Position numbers and translations under genes: made by a program. Shown one piece after another: positions 48,203-57,434 of a DNA stretch of 64,000 nucleotides (position 1 is the stretch's first letter; every line of letters starts with the position of its first letter). The DNA comes from Roseovarius indicus. GTDB lineage: Bacteria > Pseudomonadota > Alphaproteobacteria > Rhodobacterales > Rhodobacteraceae. The notes beneath the pieces were generated by a model. It made no database searches and was not told the origin of the DNA. It was given only the letters and a program-made list of their open reading frames with translations. The stretch lies in contig NZ_CP031598.1 of NCBI RefSeq assembly GCF_008728195.1, positions 1,054,001 through 1,118,000 on the forward strand. Direction: 5' to 3'.

Positions 48203-48952
48203 TTGCGGCACACAGTCATCACGGCATCCATGCTGTTCTGCACATTCATCGCAGCCGACCGGAACTTCGCGTCCGCGGACGAGGCGGTGGACATAGAAAC
48301 CGGCAATAGGCTCGCTTCCGTGCTCCGGGCCGGCCGCGGCGTGATCTCCAACAATCAGGAGCTGATCAACGACGCCAGCATCGGCGACAAGGGGTTTACA
48401 GGCGAGGTATTCTTCAGTGCCGCGATCGAAGCCTACCTGAAAAAGAACGGTGAACACCCGCTTGACGAGGGCCTCGACCCGGAAAGCCGAAGCATGACCG
48501 AAACCCAGATCAATGCGATGGTCGAGGTTGTCGACGAAAGTCAGGAGATCATTAATGCCGACGGGTTGGCGTTCAAGGGTTTCATTCCGGCCGTCTTCGC
48601 ACGACTTGCGAACGAGAAGTTCGGAGAAGAAATGGCAGACCGGGCATCAATAAAGGTAACGGCCCCCAAGGAATTGGTGCGCAATCGGAAGGCGCGGCCG
48701 GACGAGTGGGAAAACGAGGTCATCGTGACCAAATTCCAGGCCGCAGACTGGCCCGTTGGCGAGGCCTTTTTTGAAGAAACGGCAGTTGACGGAAAACCGG
48801 CGTTCCGGATGCTGATCCCGGAATATTATTCCGAGTCATGCCTTGCCTGCCACGGCTCACCAAAAGGGGAAACCGATGTGACGGGGTTCCCGAAAGAGGG
48901 TGGCAGCGTCGGTGACCTGGCCGGCGCCATCAGCATCACCTTGTATAAATGA
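48203..48952 (+). CDS. Periplasmic DUF3365 (Tll0287-like) haem-binding sensor protein
   Basis: A 249-aa protein starting from TTG at 48203 (AGGGA about 8 nt upstream). A longer frame exists but would remove the signal peptide from the N terminus (hydrophobic run LFCTFIAADR, cleavage before ADEAVD). The DUF3365 domain fills the rest. CLACH (near 213) is a c-type haem motif, and the PEYYSESCLACHG context matches the Tll0287-like family. Its stop overlaps the kinase start (ATGA), so it is probably the periplasmic input for that kinase. Confidence 0.8.
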   Translation: MRHTVITASMLFCTFIAADRNFASADEAVDIETGNRLASVLRAGRGVISNNQELINDASIGDKGFTGEVFFSAAIEAYLKKNGEHPLDEGLDPESRSMTETQINAMVEVVDESQEIINADGLAFKGFIPAVFARLANEKFGEEMADRASIKVTAPKELVRNRKARPDEWENEVIVTKFQAADWPVGEAFFEETAVDGKPAFRMLIPEYYSESCLACHGSPKGETDVTGFPKEGGSVGDLAGAISITLYK

Positions 48953-51642
48953 GCCGTGACACGGAGGCCCCTGCGCGCGGGGGCTGGATCTTTGAGAACA
49001 CGATCCCTTTGCGCATCGGCGCACTGTCCGCCGTACTGCTGGCAGCACTGATCCTGAGCACCGGCGTCATCGCATGGGAGTTGATCCGCAGTCAGGAGCG
49101 TATTGCGGAGTCAAACGAGGGCTTCCACCGGCTCGCCATCGCCGGAGAGGCCGACCGAGAGTTCAGCGAGATGCGCTACTGGATGACCGACCTCTCTGTC
49201 AGCCAGCTTACCCTGTCTGAACGACGTGCAAACGAGGCGCTCGACCGGCTCGATGAAAGTCTTGAGCGGATCAGAGGTTTCGCCCCGGAGGCGGCCGAGA
49301 CCATAGGCACCCAGACAGAAACCTACTATGCCACGGCTTTGCGGGCGGCAGATGCCTACACGGACGGGAACCGGGTGTTGGGCAATACGCTTCTCTCGCA
49401 GGCTCGTGCCGCCAGCGACACTGTCGATGAAACCCTTGAGCAGCTGGTCGGTGACCTCTCCGCTCGGGCCGACAGGACGAGCAAGGAAGCCCGGGCAGCC
49501 GCCGATGCGGCGCTTAAGCGCTCGATCATCGCCTGCATCGTCATATGCATTGCCGGTGTGTTCCTTACCTGGCGCGCCCTGCGGTCCATTCTGAGGCCAA
49601 TGCATCGCATCACGGATGCGATTTCGGGGCTGATCCGGGGCGAGAGAGACGTGCAACTGCCGCCGGAAGGTCGCGACGAGTTCGGGCGCATGTCTCAGGC
49701 GCTGCGTGCTCTGCAAGACAGCCAGGAAAAGCGTCGGGCCCTTGAAGATGAGGCCCGGGCTCAGCGCAACACGATCATGACGGCGATCGAGACGATCCCG
49801 GACGGGTTCGCGCTCTACGACAGCGATGATCGGCTGTTGCTGTTCAATGAGCGATTTCGCAGCATTTTCGGACATGTCGACGACATCCTGACGCCAGGCG
49901 CACGGTTCGAGGATATCCTAAGGCTTCAGCTTGAACGGGACGCGGTCGAGACGCATGACTTGTCGCCGGAAGACTGGATCAACGAGCGCATGAACCATCA
50001 CCGAACTCCCGGTGACGGCCGGCGCGAGGTGATGATGGGGGGTGCCTGGATACAGGTGGCGAAACGGCGAACGCCCGACGGGGGTACGGTTGCCGTCTAC
50101 AGCGATATCTCCGACCTCAAGCAGAAACAGGCCCAGCTCGAAACGGCGAACGAGAAGGCCGTCGCCGCGAACTCTGCCAAGAGCCAGTTCCTTGCCTCCA
50201 TGAGCCACGAACTACGAACGCCCCTGAACGCGATCATCGGCTACAGCGAGATGCTTTCCGAAGATGCCGAGGACATGGGGTTCGATAGCGCCATCGAAGA
50301 CCTAGAAAAGATCATGTCGTCGGGTCGTCACCTGCTCTCGCTGATCAATGATGTGCTCGATCTCTCGAAGATCGAGGCGGGCAAGATGGAGGTGTATGTC
50401 GAAACCTTCCAGCTGAAATCCCTCTTGGAAGAGGTGGCGGACACCGTCGCGCCGCTGATCGCGCGCAACGACAACACGCTTGTTCTCGACCTCGAGGTTG
50501 GGGACGACGAGATCGAAACCGACAAGACGAAGCTGCGGCAGAACCTGTTCAACCTCCTTTCCAATGCCGCGAAATTCACAAAGAACGGGAAAATCGAGCT
50601 TAGCGCCGCGCGCGGCCAAAAGAATGGCGCGCCTACCTTCCGCTTCGCCGTTCGCGATGAGGGCATTGGCATGACGCCCGAGCAGCAGGCGAAGCTTTTC
50701 CAGGCTTTCGTGCAGGCCGATCAGTCAACGACGCGAAACTTCGGCGGTACCGGTCTTGGGTTGGCAATCGCGCAGCAGTTCACACAGATGATGGGCGGCG
50801 AGATTACCGTCGAGAGCGAGACCGGTGTCGGCTCTGTCTTTTCTTTCGAGATACCGGCCCGGTTCAGCGATGGCGGCGCGCCTGAAGAGCTTGAGCCTGT
50901 CGAAGGAACATCGGTGCTGGGACGCGTCTTGATCGTCGACGACGAGGAAGAGGCGCGCGCGGCAGCCGCCCGGATTGTGCGCGAAAAGGGGTACGAGGTG
51001 CTGATGGCGAGCGATGCAAAAACGGGGTTGCGCATCGCTCGCGAGCAGGCCCCCGACGCCGTCATCCTTGATGTCATCATGCCGGAGCGTGACGGATGGT
51101 CGATGCTGCGAGAGATGAAGGCCGACCCCGTTCTTTGCGAAATGCCGGTGATCCTTGCAACCATCGTGGCCGATCGCGAGATGGGCCTGGCCTTCGGGGC
51201 CGTCGAGCACCTGATCAAGCCGGTTGACCCCGACCAGCTTGTCTCGACGCTTGAGGCCATCGCTGACGGGCGCGAAAAGGATGTGCTGATCGTCGATGAC
51301 GATGTCGCGACGCGCAACCTGTTTCGCCGCATCCTCACACGAGAGGGTTGGTATGTGCGCGAGGCCTCGGATGGGAGCCGCGCGCTAACCCTGCTGGACA
51401 ACCACAAGCCGACGCTTATGGTTCTGGATATAATGATGCCGAACCTGGATGGCTTCGAGGTTCTGAAGACCGTCCGGACGAGGCAAGATCTTGCGGATCT
51501 GCCGGTGATCGTGGCCACGTCGAAAGATCTGACGCGGGCCGAACTTGATTGGCTGAAGGCAAACGCAGGACAGGTGATACGCAAGGGCGAGACTGGACGC
51601 AGCGACCTTGTCGCCGCGTTGAGCCGCCACCTTGATCGTTAA
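48949..51642 (+). CDS. Hybrid sensor histidine kinase with two receiver domains
   Basis: An 897-aa inner-membrane kinase. TM1 is at about 20-43, a periplasmic helical region at 44-190 and TM2 at about 192-212, followed by HAMP and a PAS domain (IPDGFALYDSDDRLLLFN, about 280-375). The HisKA H-box is SMSHELRTPLNAIIGY (about 415-430). The ATPase has NLLSNAAKFT and a GTGLGLAI box. Two tandem receivers follow, each with the LD-x-x-MP phosphate site (ILDVIMPERDGW, VLDIMMPNLDGF). It phosphorylates its own receivers and probably the single-domain regulator and cyclase encoded next. Confidence 0.93.
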   Translation: MSRDTEAPARGGWIFENTIPLRIGALSAVLLAALILSTGVIAWELIRSQERIAESNEGFHRLAIAGEADREFSEMRYWMTDLSVSQLTLSERRANEALDRLDESLERIRGFAPEAAETIGTQTETYYATALRAADAYTDGNRVLGNTLLSQARAASDTVDETLEQLVGDLSARADRTSKEARAAADAALKRSIIACIVICIAGVFLTWRALRSILRPMHRITDAISGLIRGERDVQLPPEGRDEFGRMSQALRALQDSQEKRRALEDEARAQRNTIMTAIETIPDGFALYDSDDRLLLFNERFRSIFGHVDDILTPGARFEDILRLQLERDAVETHDLSPEDWINERMNHHRTPGDGRREVMMGGAWIQVAKRRTPDGGTVAVYSDISDLKQKQAQLETANEKAVAANSAKSQFLASMSHELRTPLNAIIGYSEMLSEDAEDMGFDSAIEDLEKIMSSGRHLLSLINDVLDLSKIEAGKMEVYVETFQLKSLLEEVADTVAPLIARNDNTLVLDLEVGDDEIETDKTKLRQNLFNLLSNAAKFTKNGKIELSAARGQKNGAPTFRFAVRDEGIGMTPEQQAKLFQAFVQADQSTTRNFGGTGLGLAIAQQFTQMMGGEITVESETGVGSVFSFEIPARFSDGGAPEELEPVEGTSVLGRVLIVDDEEEARAAAARIVREKGYEVLMASDAKTGLRIAREQAPDAVILDVIMPERDGWSMLREMKADPVLCEMPVILATIVADREMGLAFGAVEHLIKPVDPDQLVSTLEAIADGREKDVLIVDDDVATRNLFRRILTREGWYVREASDGSRALTLLDNHKPTLMVLDIMMPNLDGFEVLKTVRTRQDLADLPVIVATSKDLTRAELDWLKANAGQVIRKGETGRSDLVAALSRHLDR

Positions 51643-51664
51643 AGGGATACGAAGAGGCAACCGA

Positions 51665-52030
51665 ATGTCACTGATCCTTATCGTGGAAGACAACGACATG
51701 AACCTCGACATGCTTTCAAGGCGGCTGCAGCGGAAAGGGTATGAAATCCTGTCTGCCCGCGACGGCAGGGCCGGCGTCGAGCGGGCGCTTTCGGCAAGGC
51801 CAGACCTTATCCTCATGGATATGAGCCTCCCCGTGATCGACGGCTGGGAGGCCACGCGCCAGATCAAGGCCAACCCAGAGACGGCTTCGATTCCGGTTGT
51901 CGCGCTTACGGCTCACGCGATGGCCAGCGACCGCGACAAGGCACTCGAGGCCGGATGCGACGAGTTCTACACGAAGCCGATCGAACTGCCCGGCTTGCTA
52001 GAGATCATGACCCGCCTGCTTGGAGATTAG
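51665..52030 (+). CDS. Single-domain response regulator (CheY/DivK-like)
   Basis: A 121-aa receiver with no output domain. The phosphoacceptor is D52 in LILMDMSLP, the acid pair is E8/D9, the switch is T82, and the lysine is K104 in FYTKPIE. It begins 22 bp after the kinase gene and ends 6 bp before the cyclase gene. DivK-like carriers shuttle phosphate between hybrid kinases and phosphotransfer partners. Confidence 0.92.
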   Translation: MSLILIVEDNDMNLDMLSRRLQRKGYEILSARDGRAGVERALSARPDLILMDMSLPVIDGWEATRQIKANPETASIPVVALTAHAMASDRDKALEAGCDEFYTKPIELPGLLEIMTRLLGD

Positions 52031-52036
52031 TCCCTG

Positions 52037-53584
52037 ATGACAGGCAAGGAGCGCAAGGAAGAGTTGGCCTTCGCCGCGCGGGTCGCCCAGAAGCTCAACG
52101 GGCCGTCAGAGGCCATCCTCGGCTATCATGGCCTTCTTATGGAAGAGGTGCGCCGCTCCGGCCCGGCAGGGGCGATTGAGGATCTCGAGAAGATCGCGCT
52201 CGCCGCGGCACAACTCAGCCGTATGATTCTCGACCTCGCTGCAGGGCGACGTGCCCCTTCCGATGATGCCGGGGCGCAGGCGATCCTGCGCCACGACCTT
52301 CGCTCTCCGATCAACGCGATCATCGGATATTCGGAAATGGTGCTTGAGGATTTCGAGGCCGATCTGCAAAGCTCGGCCGTTCGCGACATCGGCGCCATAC
52401 TGGGTGAAGCCCGTCGGTTCGCTGGCCAGATCGACGCCGCCCTCGACGGATCCGATGAAGCCGGCACGAACCACCTACCCGATTCCGAGGAACAGCTTGC
52501 CGCCGGTCTCGTGCGTAGCCTTTCTGCCATGAGTGCCGAAAAGGCCAGCTTGACGGGCCATATCCTCGTGATTGACGACGAGGCGGCCAATCGTGAAATC
52601 CTTTCCCGCTATCTCGAACGCAGAGGGCATACGGTGCGCGCCGTCGGGTCCGCGGTTGAAACTTTCAGGGCGCTGGGAGAAGAGGCATTCGACCTCGTTC
52701 TGCTCGACATTCTGATGCCCGACACGAACGGCATAGAAGTTCTGTTGCAGATCAAGGCCGACGCCGCGCTAAGGGAAATCCCCGTTGTCATGGTCTCGGG
52801 TCTGAAGGAAACCGGCGCGGTGGCGAGATGCGTGATCGCCGGCGCTGAGGATTATCTTCCCAAACCGATCGACCCCGTCCTGCTGCACGCGCGTGTCGAT
52901 GCCTGCCTAGATCGGGCACAATGGCGGGCACGGGAAAAGGCATACACAAGGGAAATCCAGTACGAACGCGACAGGGCGGATGCGCTCCTGCACGCCATGC
53001 TGCCCGCACCGGTCATTCACCGGCTCAACAATGGCGAAACACAGATCGCCGACCGCTTCGGAAACGCGACAATTGTCTTCGCTGACATTGTCGGGTTCAC
53101 ACCTCTCGTGGCGCGGCTTGATGCCGGCGATCTGGTCGATCGGCTTTCGGCGCTGTTCTCGGCGTTCGACGAGCTCGTTTCGCGGCATCGCATTGAGAAG
53201 ATCAAGACCATCGGTGATGCATACATGGCCGCCTCGGGAATCCCCGCCGAGCGCGAGGACCACGCTCACGCCGCCGTTGATTTCGCGCGCGACCTGATCC
53301 GGGCGACGGCCGAGACGAATGGCGGCGCGGTCGATATGAATGTCCGCGTGGGCATCAATTCAGGGCCGGTCATTGCCGGGCTGATCGGGCGCAAGCGCTC
53401 GGTCTATGACGTTTGGGGCGAGACCGTGAACCTGGCGAGCAGGCTGGAATCAACCGGAATGCCCGGCCGAATCCAGATATCCGAAGCAACCCGAGATGCA
53501 CTAGGCGATTACCTCGACATCGTCGAAGCGCGCCAGCACGACGTAAAAGGCATCGGACTGATAACGTCGTATTTCATCGATTGA
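52037..53584 (+). CDS. Adenylate cyclase with tandem DHp-like domains and a receiver
   Basis: A 515-aa protein. Residues about 12-68 form a degenerate HisKA-like segment (LNGPSEAILGY, no His at the phosphoacceptor place) sharing AIEDLEKI with the upstream kinase. Residues 84-135 form a second HisKA-like segment with H86 intact (RHDLRSPINAIIGY). No ATPase domain follows. A receiver (D224, K276) occupies about 175-290. The class III cyclase (metal D350 and D394) has the adenylate-type pair K390/D458 plus N465 and R469. The predicted output is cAMP made under phosphorelay control. Confidence 0.9.
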   Translation: MTGKERKEELAFAARVAQKLNGPSEAILGYHGLLMEEVRRSGPAGAIEDLEKIALAAAQLSRMILDLAAGRRAPSDDAGAQAILRHDLRSPINAIIGYSEMVLEDFEADLQSSAVRDIGAILGEARRFAGQIDAALDGSDEAGTNHLPDSEEQLAAGLVRSLSAMSAEKASLTGHILVIDDEAANREILSRYLERRGHTVRAVGSAVETFRALGEEAFDLVLLDILMPDTNGIEVLLQIKADAALREIPVVMVSGLKETGAVARCVIAGAEDYLPKPIDPVLLHARVDACLDRAQWRAREKAYTREIQYERDRADALLHAMLPAPVIHRLNNGETQIADRFGNATIVFADIVGFTPLVARLDAGDLVDRLSALFSAFDELVSRHRIEKIKTIGDAYMAASGIPAEREDHAHAAVDFARDLIRATAETNGGAVDMNVRVGINSGPVIAGLIGRKRSVYDVWGETVNLASRLESTGMPGRIQISEATRDALGDYLDIVEARQHDVKGIGLITSYFID

Positions 53585-53752
53585 CCGGCCGAGCCTTCTG
53601 CGCGGCATTCTGATGATCTCGAAAAGGCAGGGGCCGGTTCTCGCGTCGATGCGATGGTCTGGCGGGCGAGTTTCGCTTAACGTTTTCAGAAGGCGCTCGC
53701 AACGTGCGCCGGCCGATGGCCACCTTATTCACCCGTGGGGACCCGAAGCGCC

Positions 53753-55435
53753 ATGCCACAGCTCAGGCTATTGCTGGTAACACAGGAAAACGACGCGGCG
53801 GGTGCAAACGCGGCCATCGCATTGGAGCAGGCGCGCCTCGCCTTCGATCACCACGTAGCCGAGATCGGGGCGTTGCCGAAACTCGACAGCTATGCGGCAG
53901 TTCTTCTGGCGATCGAATACCTGCCCTCGACCGAATTGGAGCGGCTGGCGGCCTTCGTTCGCGCCGGTGGCGGGCTTGTCAGCGCCTTTCGCATTCCGGC
54001 CGAGGGATGGTGGGATTTGTTCGGAATCGCCCCGCCACGCGGTGGGGCGGAGGACATCTATTCCGAACACCACAGCGAAGGGCTGGTTTTCCGGGGCAGC
54101 CTGTTCCCGTCCTTTGCCGGGATCGACCTGTCGACGGGATATGCACTGAGCCACTCCGCACTCGATATTCACCCCCTTCCAGAGGCAGAAATCGTGGCGC
54201 GCACGGGCGTCGGGCGGCCGCTGGCATGGCGGGTCAGGCGTGGCGAGGGGAGGGTTCTTTATTGGAACAGTCATATGTTGTCCCGGAAGCAGTGGCGCGG
54301 TCTGATCGTTGAATCGATCACCGCGGTGATGGCGGTTTCAGCCGTTCCGAGGGCGAACGTCGCGGTCTTTCAGGCAGACGATTTTCCAGCACCGCTGGGC
54401 GTTCCATCTGAACGTCGGCGGTGGTGGCCAGATCCCGGACCACTGCCCAGGGACTTCTACGCTGCGCGTTGGTTCCCCGACGTCCTTGCCCTGTCGCGCC
54501 GGTCCGGCTTCCCGATGACCTGTTTTGCCGTGTTCTGCTATACTTGGAAAGGAGAGGACATCGTGCCGCCCGTCACGGATAACACGCGCAAGGATTGCTT
54601 TGCAGCGTTCAGGGCCGAGCGCGGGGAGGTGGGCTTGCATGGGCTGAACCACCAGCCGCTTATGTCGTCGGTCTGGGGGGATCGTAAACGCATGGCCGAC
54701 GGTCTGCATAAGGCGATGGGCTTGTGGCAGGAACAAGAACTGGGGCCGCCTCCCACGTCCTATGTTCCGGCCAACAACGAGTATGACAGTGACGGAGTAG
54801 CCGCACTTGTCGAAGCCGTGCCGTCGATTAACGCCATCTGTGGAAGTTACCTTTTGCCGGACGTGGGCACCGGGGGCGCTCGGGAATACGGGCCGGAACC
54901 TTACAACAAGAAGCTTTTCGCCTTACCTCGAGCGACATGGGGCTATGGCGGGGCCATCGGTGTTCTGGCCACCGCGGTGTCGCAGGTGGCGGCAACAGGG
55001 GTATGGTCACATTTCCTCCATCCAGACGATCTGGAAGACAAGCCCTTGCCCGGCGAGCTGGGCATAGGCCGGCGCAACCGGTCCGGCCAGTCCTGGCGGG
55101 GGATGCGACATGACCTGTCGCGTTACCTGTCCGAGATGCGCAGGCGGCATCCATGGCTTCGCGGTTGCACGACCTCCGAAGGCGCCGCCCGGCTGAAGGC
55201 GCACCTTTCAAGCGAGTGGCGCACCGATATTGGCGAAAAGAGCGTCACGGTCACCGGGCCGGTAGGCGGAACGATCGAACTGCGGATCAACGGCGAACCG
55301 GTGTCAGGCTTCGGCGCAATCCGTGGAGCGAAAACATTGCACGCAGACGAAGGCCCGGGGTTCCGCCGGCGCGTGATAGAGTTGGAGGAAATGGTGGCCG
55401 AGATCGAACTCCGGCAAATGGAACGAGTTTCCTAA
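53753..55435 (+). CDS. Polysaccharide deacetylase-like protein (DUF2194/PelA-like)
   Basis: A 560-aa protein. FQADDFPAP (near 206) supplies the metal/acid aspartates, and the HGLNHQP motif (near 300) the His pair of NodB-type deacetylases. SHFLHPDDL (near 423) and the N-terminal flavodoxin-like region resemble DUF2194/PelA proteins. No obvious signal peptide was seen at either candidate start. It is tail-to-tail with the glycosylation operon and is probably involved in modifying its polysaccharide. The family name is a judgement from motifs. Confidence 0.65.
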   Translation: MPQLRLLLVTQENDAAGANAAIALEQARLAFDHHVAEIGALPKLDSYAAVLLAIEYLPSTELERLAAFVRAGGGLVSAFRIPAEGWWDLFGIAPPRGGAEDIYSEHHSEGLVFRGSLFPSFAGIDLSTGYALSHSALDIHPLPEAEIVARTGVGRPLAWRVRRGEGRVLYWNSHMLSRKQWRGLIVESITAVMAVSAVPRANVAVFQADDFPAPLGVPSERRRWWPDPGPLPRDFYAARWFPDVLALSRRSGFPMTCFAVFCYTWKGEDIVPPVTDNTRKDCFAAFRAERGEVGLHGLNHQPLMSSVWGDRKRMADGLHKAMGLWQEQELGPPPTSYVPANNEYDSDGVAALVEAVPSINAICGSYLLPDVGTGGAREYGPEPYNKKLFALPRATWGYGGAIGVLATAVSQVAATGVWSHFLHPDDLEDKPLPGELGIGRRNRSGQSWRGMRHDLSRYLSEMRRRHPWLRGCTTSEGAARLKAHLSSEWRTDIGEKSVTVTGPVGGTIELRINGEPVSGFGAIRGAKTLHADEGPGFRRRVIELEEMVAEIELRQMERVS

Positions 55436-56199
55436 CCCGGGGCACGGGAGAGCATGTCGGCAAACCCTGCCGCTTCGGCGGCACTCGCAAGTTCGGTGTA
55501 GTTCAGGACGTCTTCCGACAGATCGTCGGATGTGGCCTTGCGGTGTGGCAGGTCCTCGGTTTCGGGCTGGTCAAGGCCGGTCCAGTCGCAAATGCGCCCG
55601 ATCACGGACTTTGGGCTTGCCGCGAGCTCGGCATACTCGACGGAAAGCCAGTCATCGCCGTAGACCCTGCGCACGGCCTTCAGGGTTTCGGCATGCAGGC
55701 GCTCGAAGAGCTTGGCCAACCGGACAGTCTCTGCCGGGTCGATTTCGACAGGGCCGGGCTTCGGCTCCTGCGCGCGAACCGCCCAGGGACTTTGCCAAGC
55801 GGTGCTTAATGCCCCGGCCCTGACACGCGCGCGAAGCTGTGAAACCGCGCATTTGAGGTGGTTTTTTCGGGTCATCAGAACCAGCGGAACGGCGGCCGCA
55901 CGAAGGCGGGCAAGATAGACCCGAGGTTCGATCAGCGACCTGTAAGACAGTTTCAGGCCGGCCGCCCGCATGTCGTCAGGGTCTTCGGCGAGAAACGTCT
56001 CGAGTTCGGCCAGTTGTTGTTGCGCCTGGTCTTCCTTGGGCACCCCGTCACGTTCGCCGAATGTGCGGATGCGTGTCGTGGGTTCGTTATCGATGCGAAT
56101 ATCGCGGCTGCGGGCAAGGGTTGCGGCCACGAGGTTGCTGCCGACCCGCCCCCAGGGCATCAACAGCACGAACCGGCGCCCGTTGTTGCTCACCGCCAT
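55432..56199 (-). CDS. Sulfotransferase-like protein
   Basis: A 255-aa protein. VLLMPWGRVGSNLVAATLA near the N terminus fits the 5'-phosphosulfate loop of PAPS sulfotransferases (P-x-x-R-x-G-S). RKNHLKCAVSQL near 115 is like the 3'-phosphate site. The ATG at 56199 overlaps the upstream gene by 10 bp. It probably decorates the polysaccharide made by the preceding genes. Its TAG stop and the neighbouring TAA stop overlap by 3-4 bp on opposite strands. Confidence 0.7.
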   Translation of the reverse strand: MAVSNNGRRFVLLMPWGRVGSNLVAATLARSRDIRIDNEPTTRIRTFGERDGVPKEDQAQQQLAELETFLAEDPDDMRAAGLKLSYRSLIEPRVYLARLRAAAVPLVLMTRKNHLKCAVSQLRARVRAGALSTAWQSPWAVRAQEPKPGPVEIDPAETVRLAKLFERLHAETLKAVRRVYGDDWLSVEYAELAASPKSVIGRICDWTGLDQPETEDLPHRKATSDDLSEDVLNYTELASAAEAAGFADMLSRAPG

Positions 56200-57434
56200 C
56201 CCCGCAGACGATTGTAAAATGCCTGGCGCCCGGGCGATCGGGTGATCCAGTCCGATATGGCCTGACGTGTACGCCCTCGCTGAAGGGTTGCCGGGGTCGC
56301 AGCGACATCCTGCCAGAGATCCTTGTATTTGACGTTGTCGGCATACCACGCGAGATATCGCTCTCGCAGAAAGTATTGCTTCAGGGGTCCGCGCTGGCCA
56401 TCCTTGTGGCGGGCCATGGCGGCCTTCCAGAAGTCGGGCCAGCCCCTGGCCGTTTCGCTCCAATCCCACAATGGCGCACGCTCAAGGTTTTCGGCTGAAA
56501 GCTCGGCAAGCGTCGAGCGGTTCAGGGCAAGGTCCCTGAGCGCAGCTGCCATCGCCTTGGGCGAGCGTTCGGCCAGGATGAAGCGGCTTTGTTTGGGCCC
56601 AAGCGCGTCTGGCACGATCCCCACACGGGTCGAGACGATGGGCACGCCCGACGCCAGCGCCTCGAGCACCGGGTTCGGCGTGCCCTCGATCTCGGAGGAA
56701 CAGACGAGCACGTCTATCTCTCCATAATACTCGGCCATCTCGTCGCGGTTGCGCTTGCGCACAGTGGTGTCTGCGTAATGTGTCTCGATCTCGCAACCTT
56801 CGGCGACGAGTGTCTCGACTGCCGGAGTGAGGATGGTCCGCAAGCCTTTCGGATCGCGAACCGGGTCATTGCCCCAGTTCGGGTTGCCGACCCAGCCCAC
56901 GCGCAGCGGACGGTCTTCGGTCAGCCGCTCGAGGTTGCGTGGTTTGAAACGCGCGGTGTCGGTGCCATCGGGCAGCATGGCAAGCGGGTCGGGAAACGCG
57001 TCGATGCCCGCGTATATATCGCGGAGAATTCCGGAGGAGACGGAATAGCCATCGGCATACCAGAAGGCCCTCGAACGCCATGGGAAATGCTGCGGTTCCA
57101 GATGCAGGTGATCGTAAACCGAGCAGGTGATCACCGGGCGCGCCATCGCGTCGATCAGGGTTTCCGCACCGCGAGAGAAGCGGGACGCCGCCTTGTAGAT
57201 GGCCTCCGGGTTCATCAGGTGCTGGACATCGTCGCGCCAGAAAAAATGAAGGATGTCGAAGTCTTTCATAATCCCGAAGACCTGGTTCAGGAACACCTCC
57301 GGATAGCCCATGACGCCGCCCATGTAGTACCGCTCGAAGGTGAAGCGGTCGGAATGGTTGGCGATGATGTGGTCACAGATGTTGTCATAGGCCCAATCGG
57401 GCACATCCGGAAGAAGAAGAACACGAGGCTTCAT
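56190..57434 (-). CDS. Glycosyltransferase (GT4-like), copy 1
   Basis: A 414-aa cytoplasmic glycosyltransferase. The C-terminal half has the nucleotide-sugar motif EIEGTPNPVLEALASGVPIV (near 250-269) and a GYVGN-like WVGNPNWG. The N-terminal Rossmann half begins KPRVLLLPDVPDWAY. Its start shares a base with the epimerase stop (TGATG). The sugar is unknown. Confidence 0.88.
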   Translation of the reverse strand: MKPRVLLLPDVPDWAYDNICDHIIANHSDRFTFERYYMGGVMGYPEVFLNQVFGIMKDFDILHFFWRDDVQHLMNPEAIYKAASRFSRGAETLIDAMARPVITCSVYDHLHLEPQHFPWRSRAFWYADGYSVSSGILRDIYAGIDAFPDPLAMLPDGTDTARFKPRNLERLTEDRPLRVGWVGNPNWGNDPVRDPKGLRTILTPAVETLVAEGCEIETHYADTTVRKRNRDEMAEYYGEIDVLVCSSEIEGTPNPVLEALASGVPIVSTRVGIVPDALGPKQSRFILAERSPKAMAAALRDLALNRSTLAELSAENLERAPLWDWSETARGWPDFWKAAMARHKDGQRGPLKQYFLRERYLAWYADNVKYKDLWQDVAATPATLQRGRTRQAISDWITRSPGRQAFYNRLRGWR

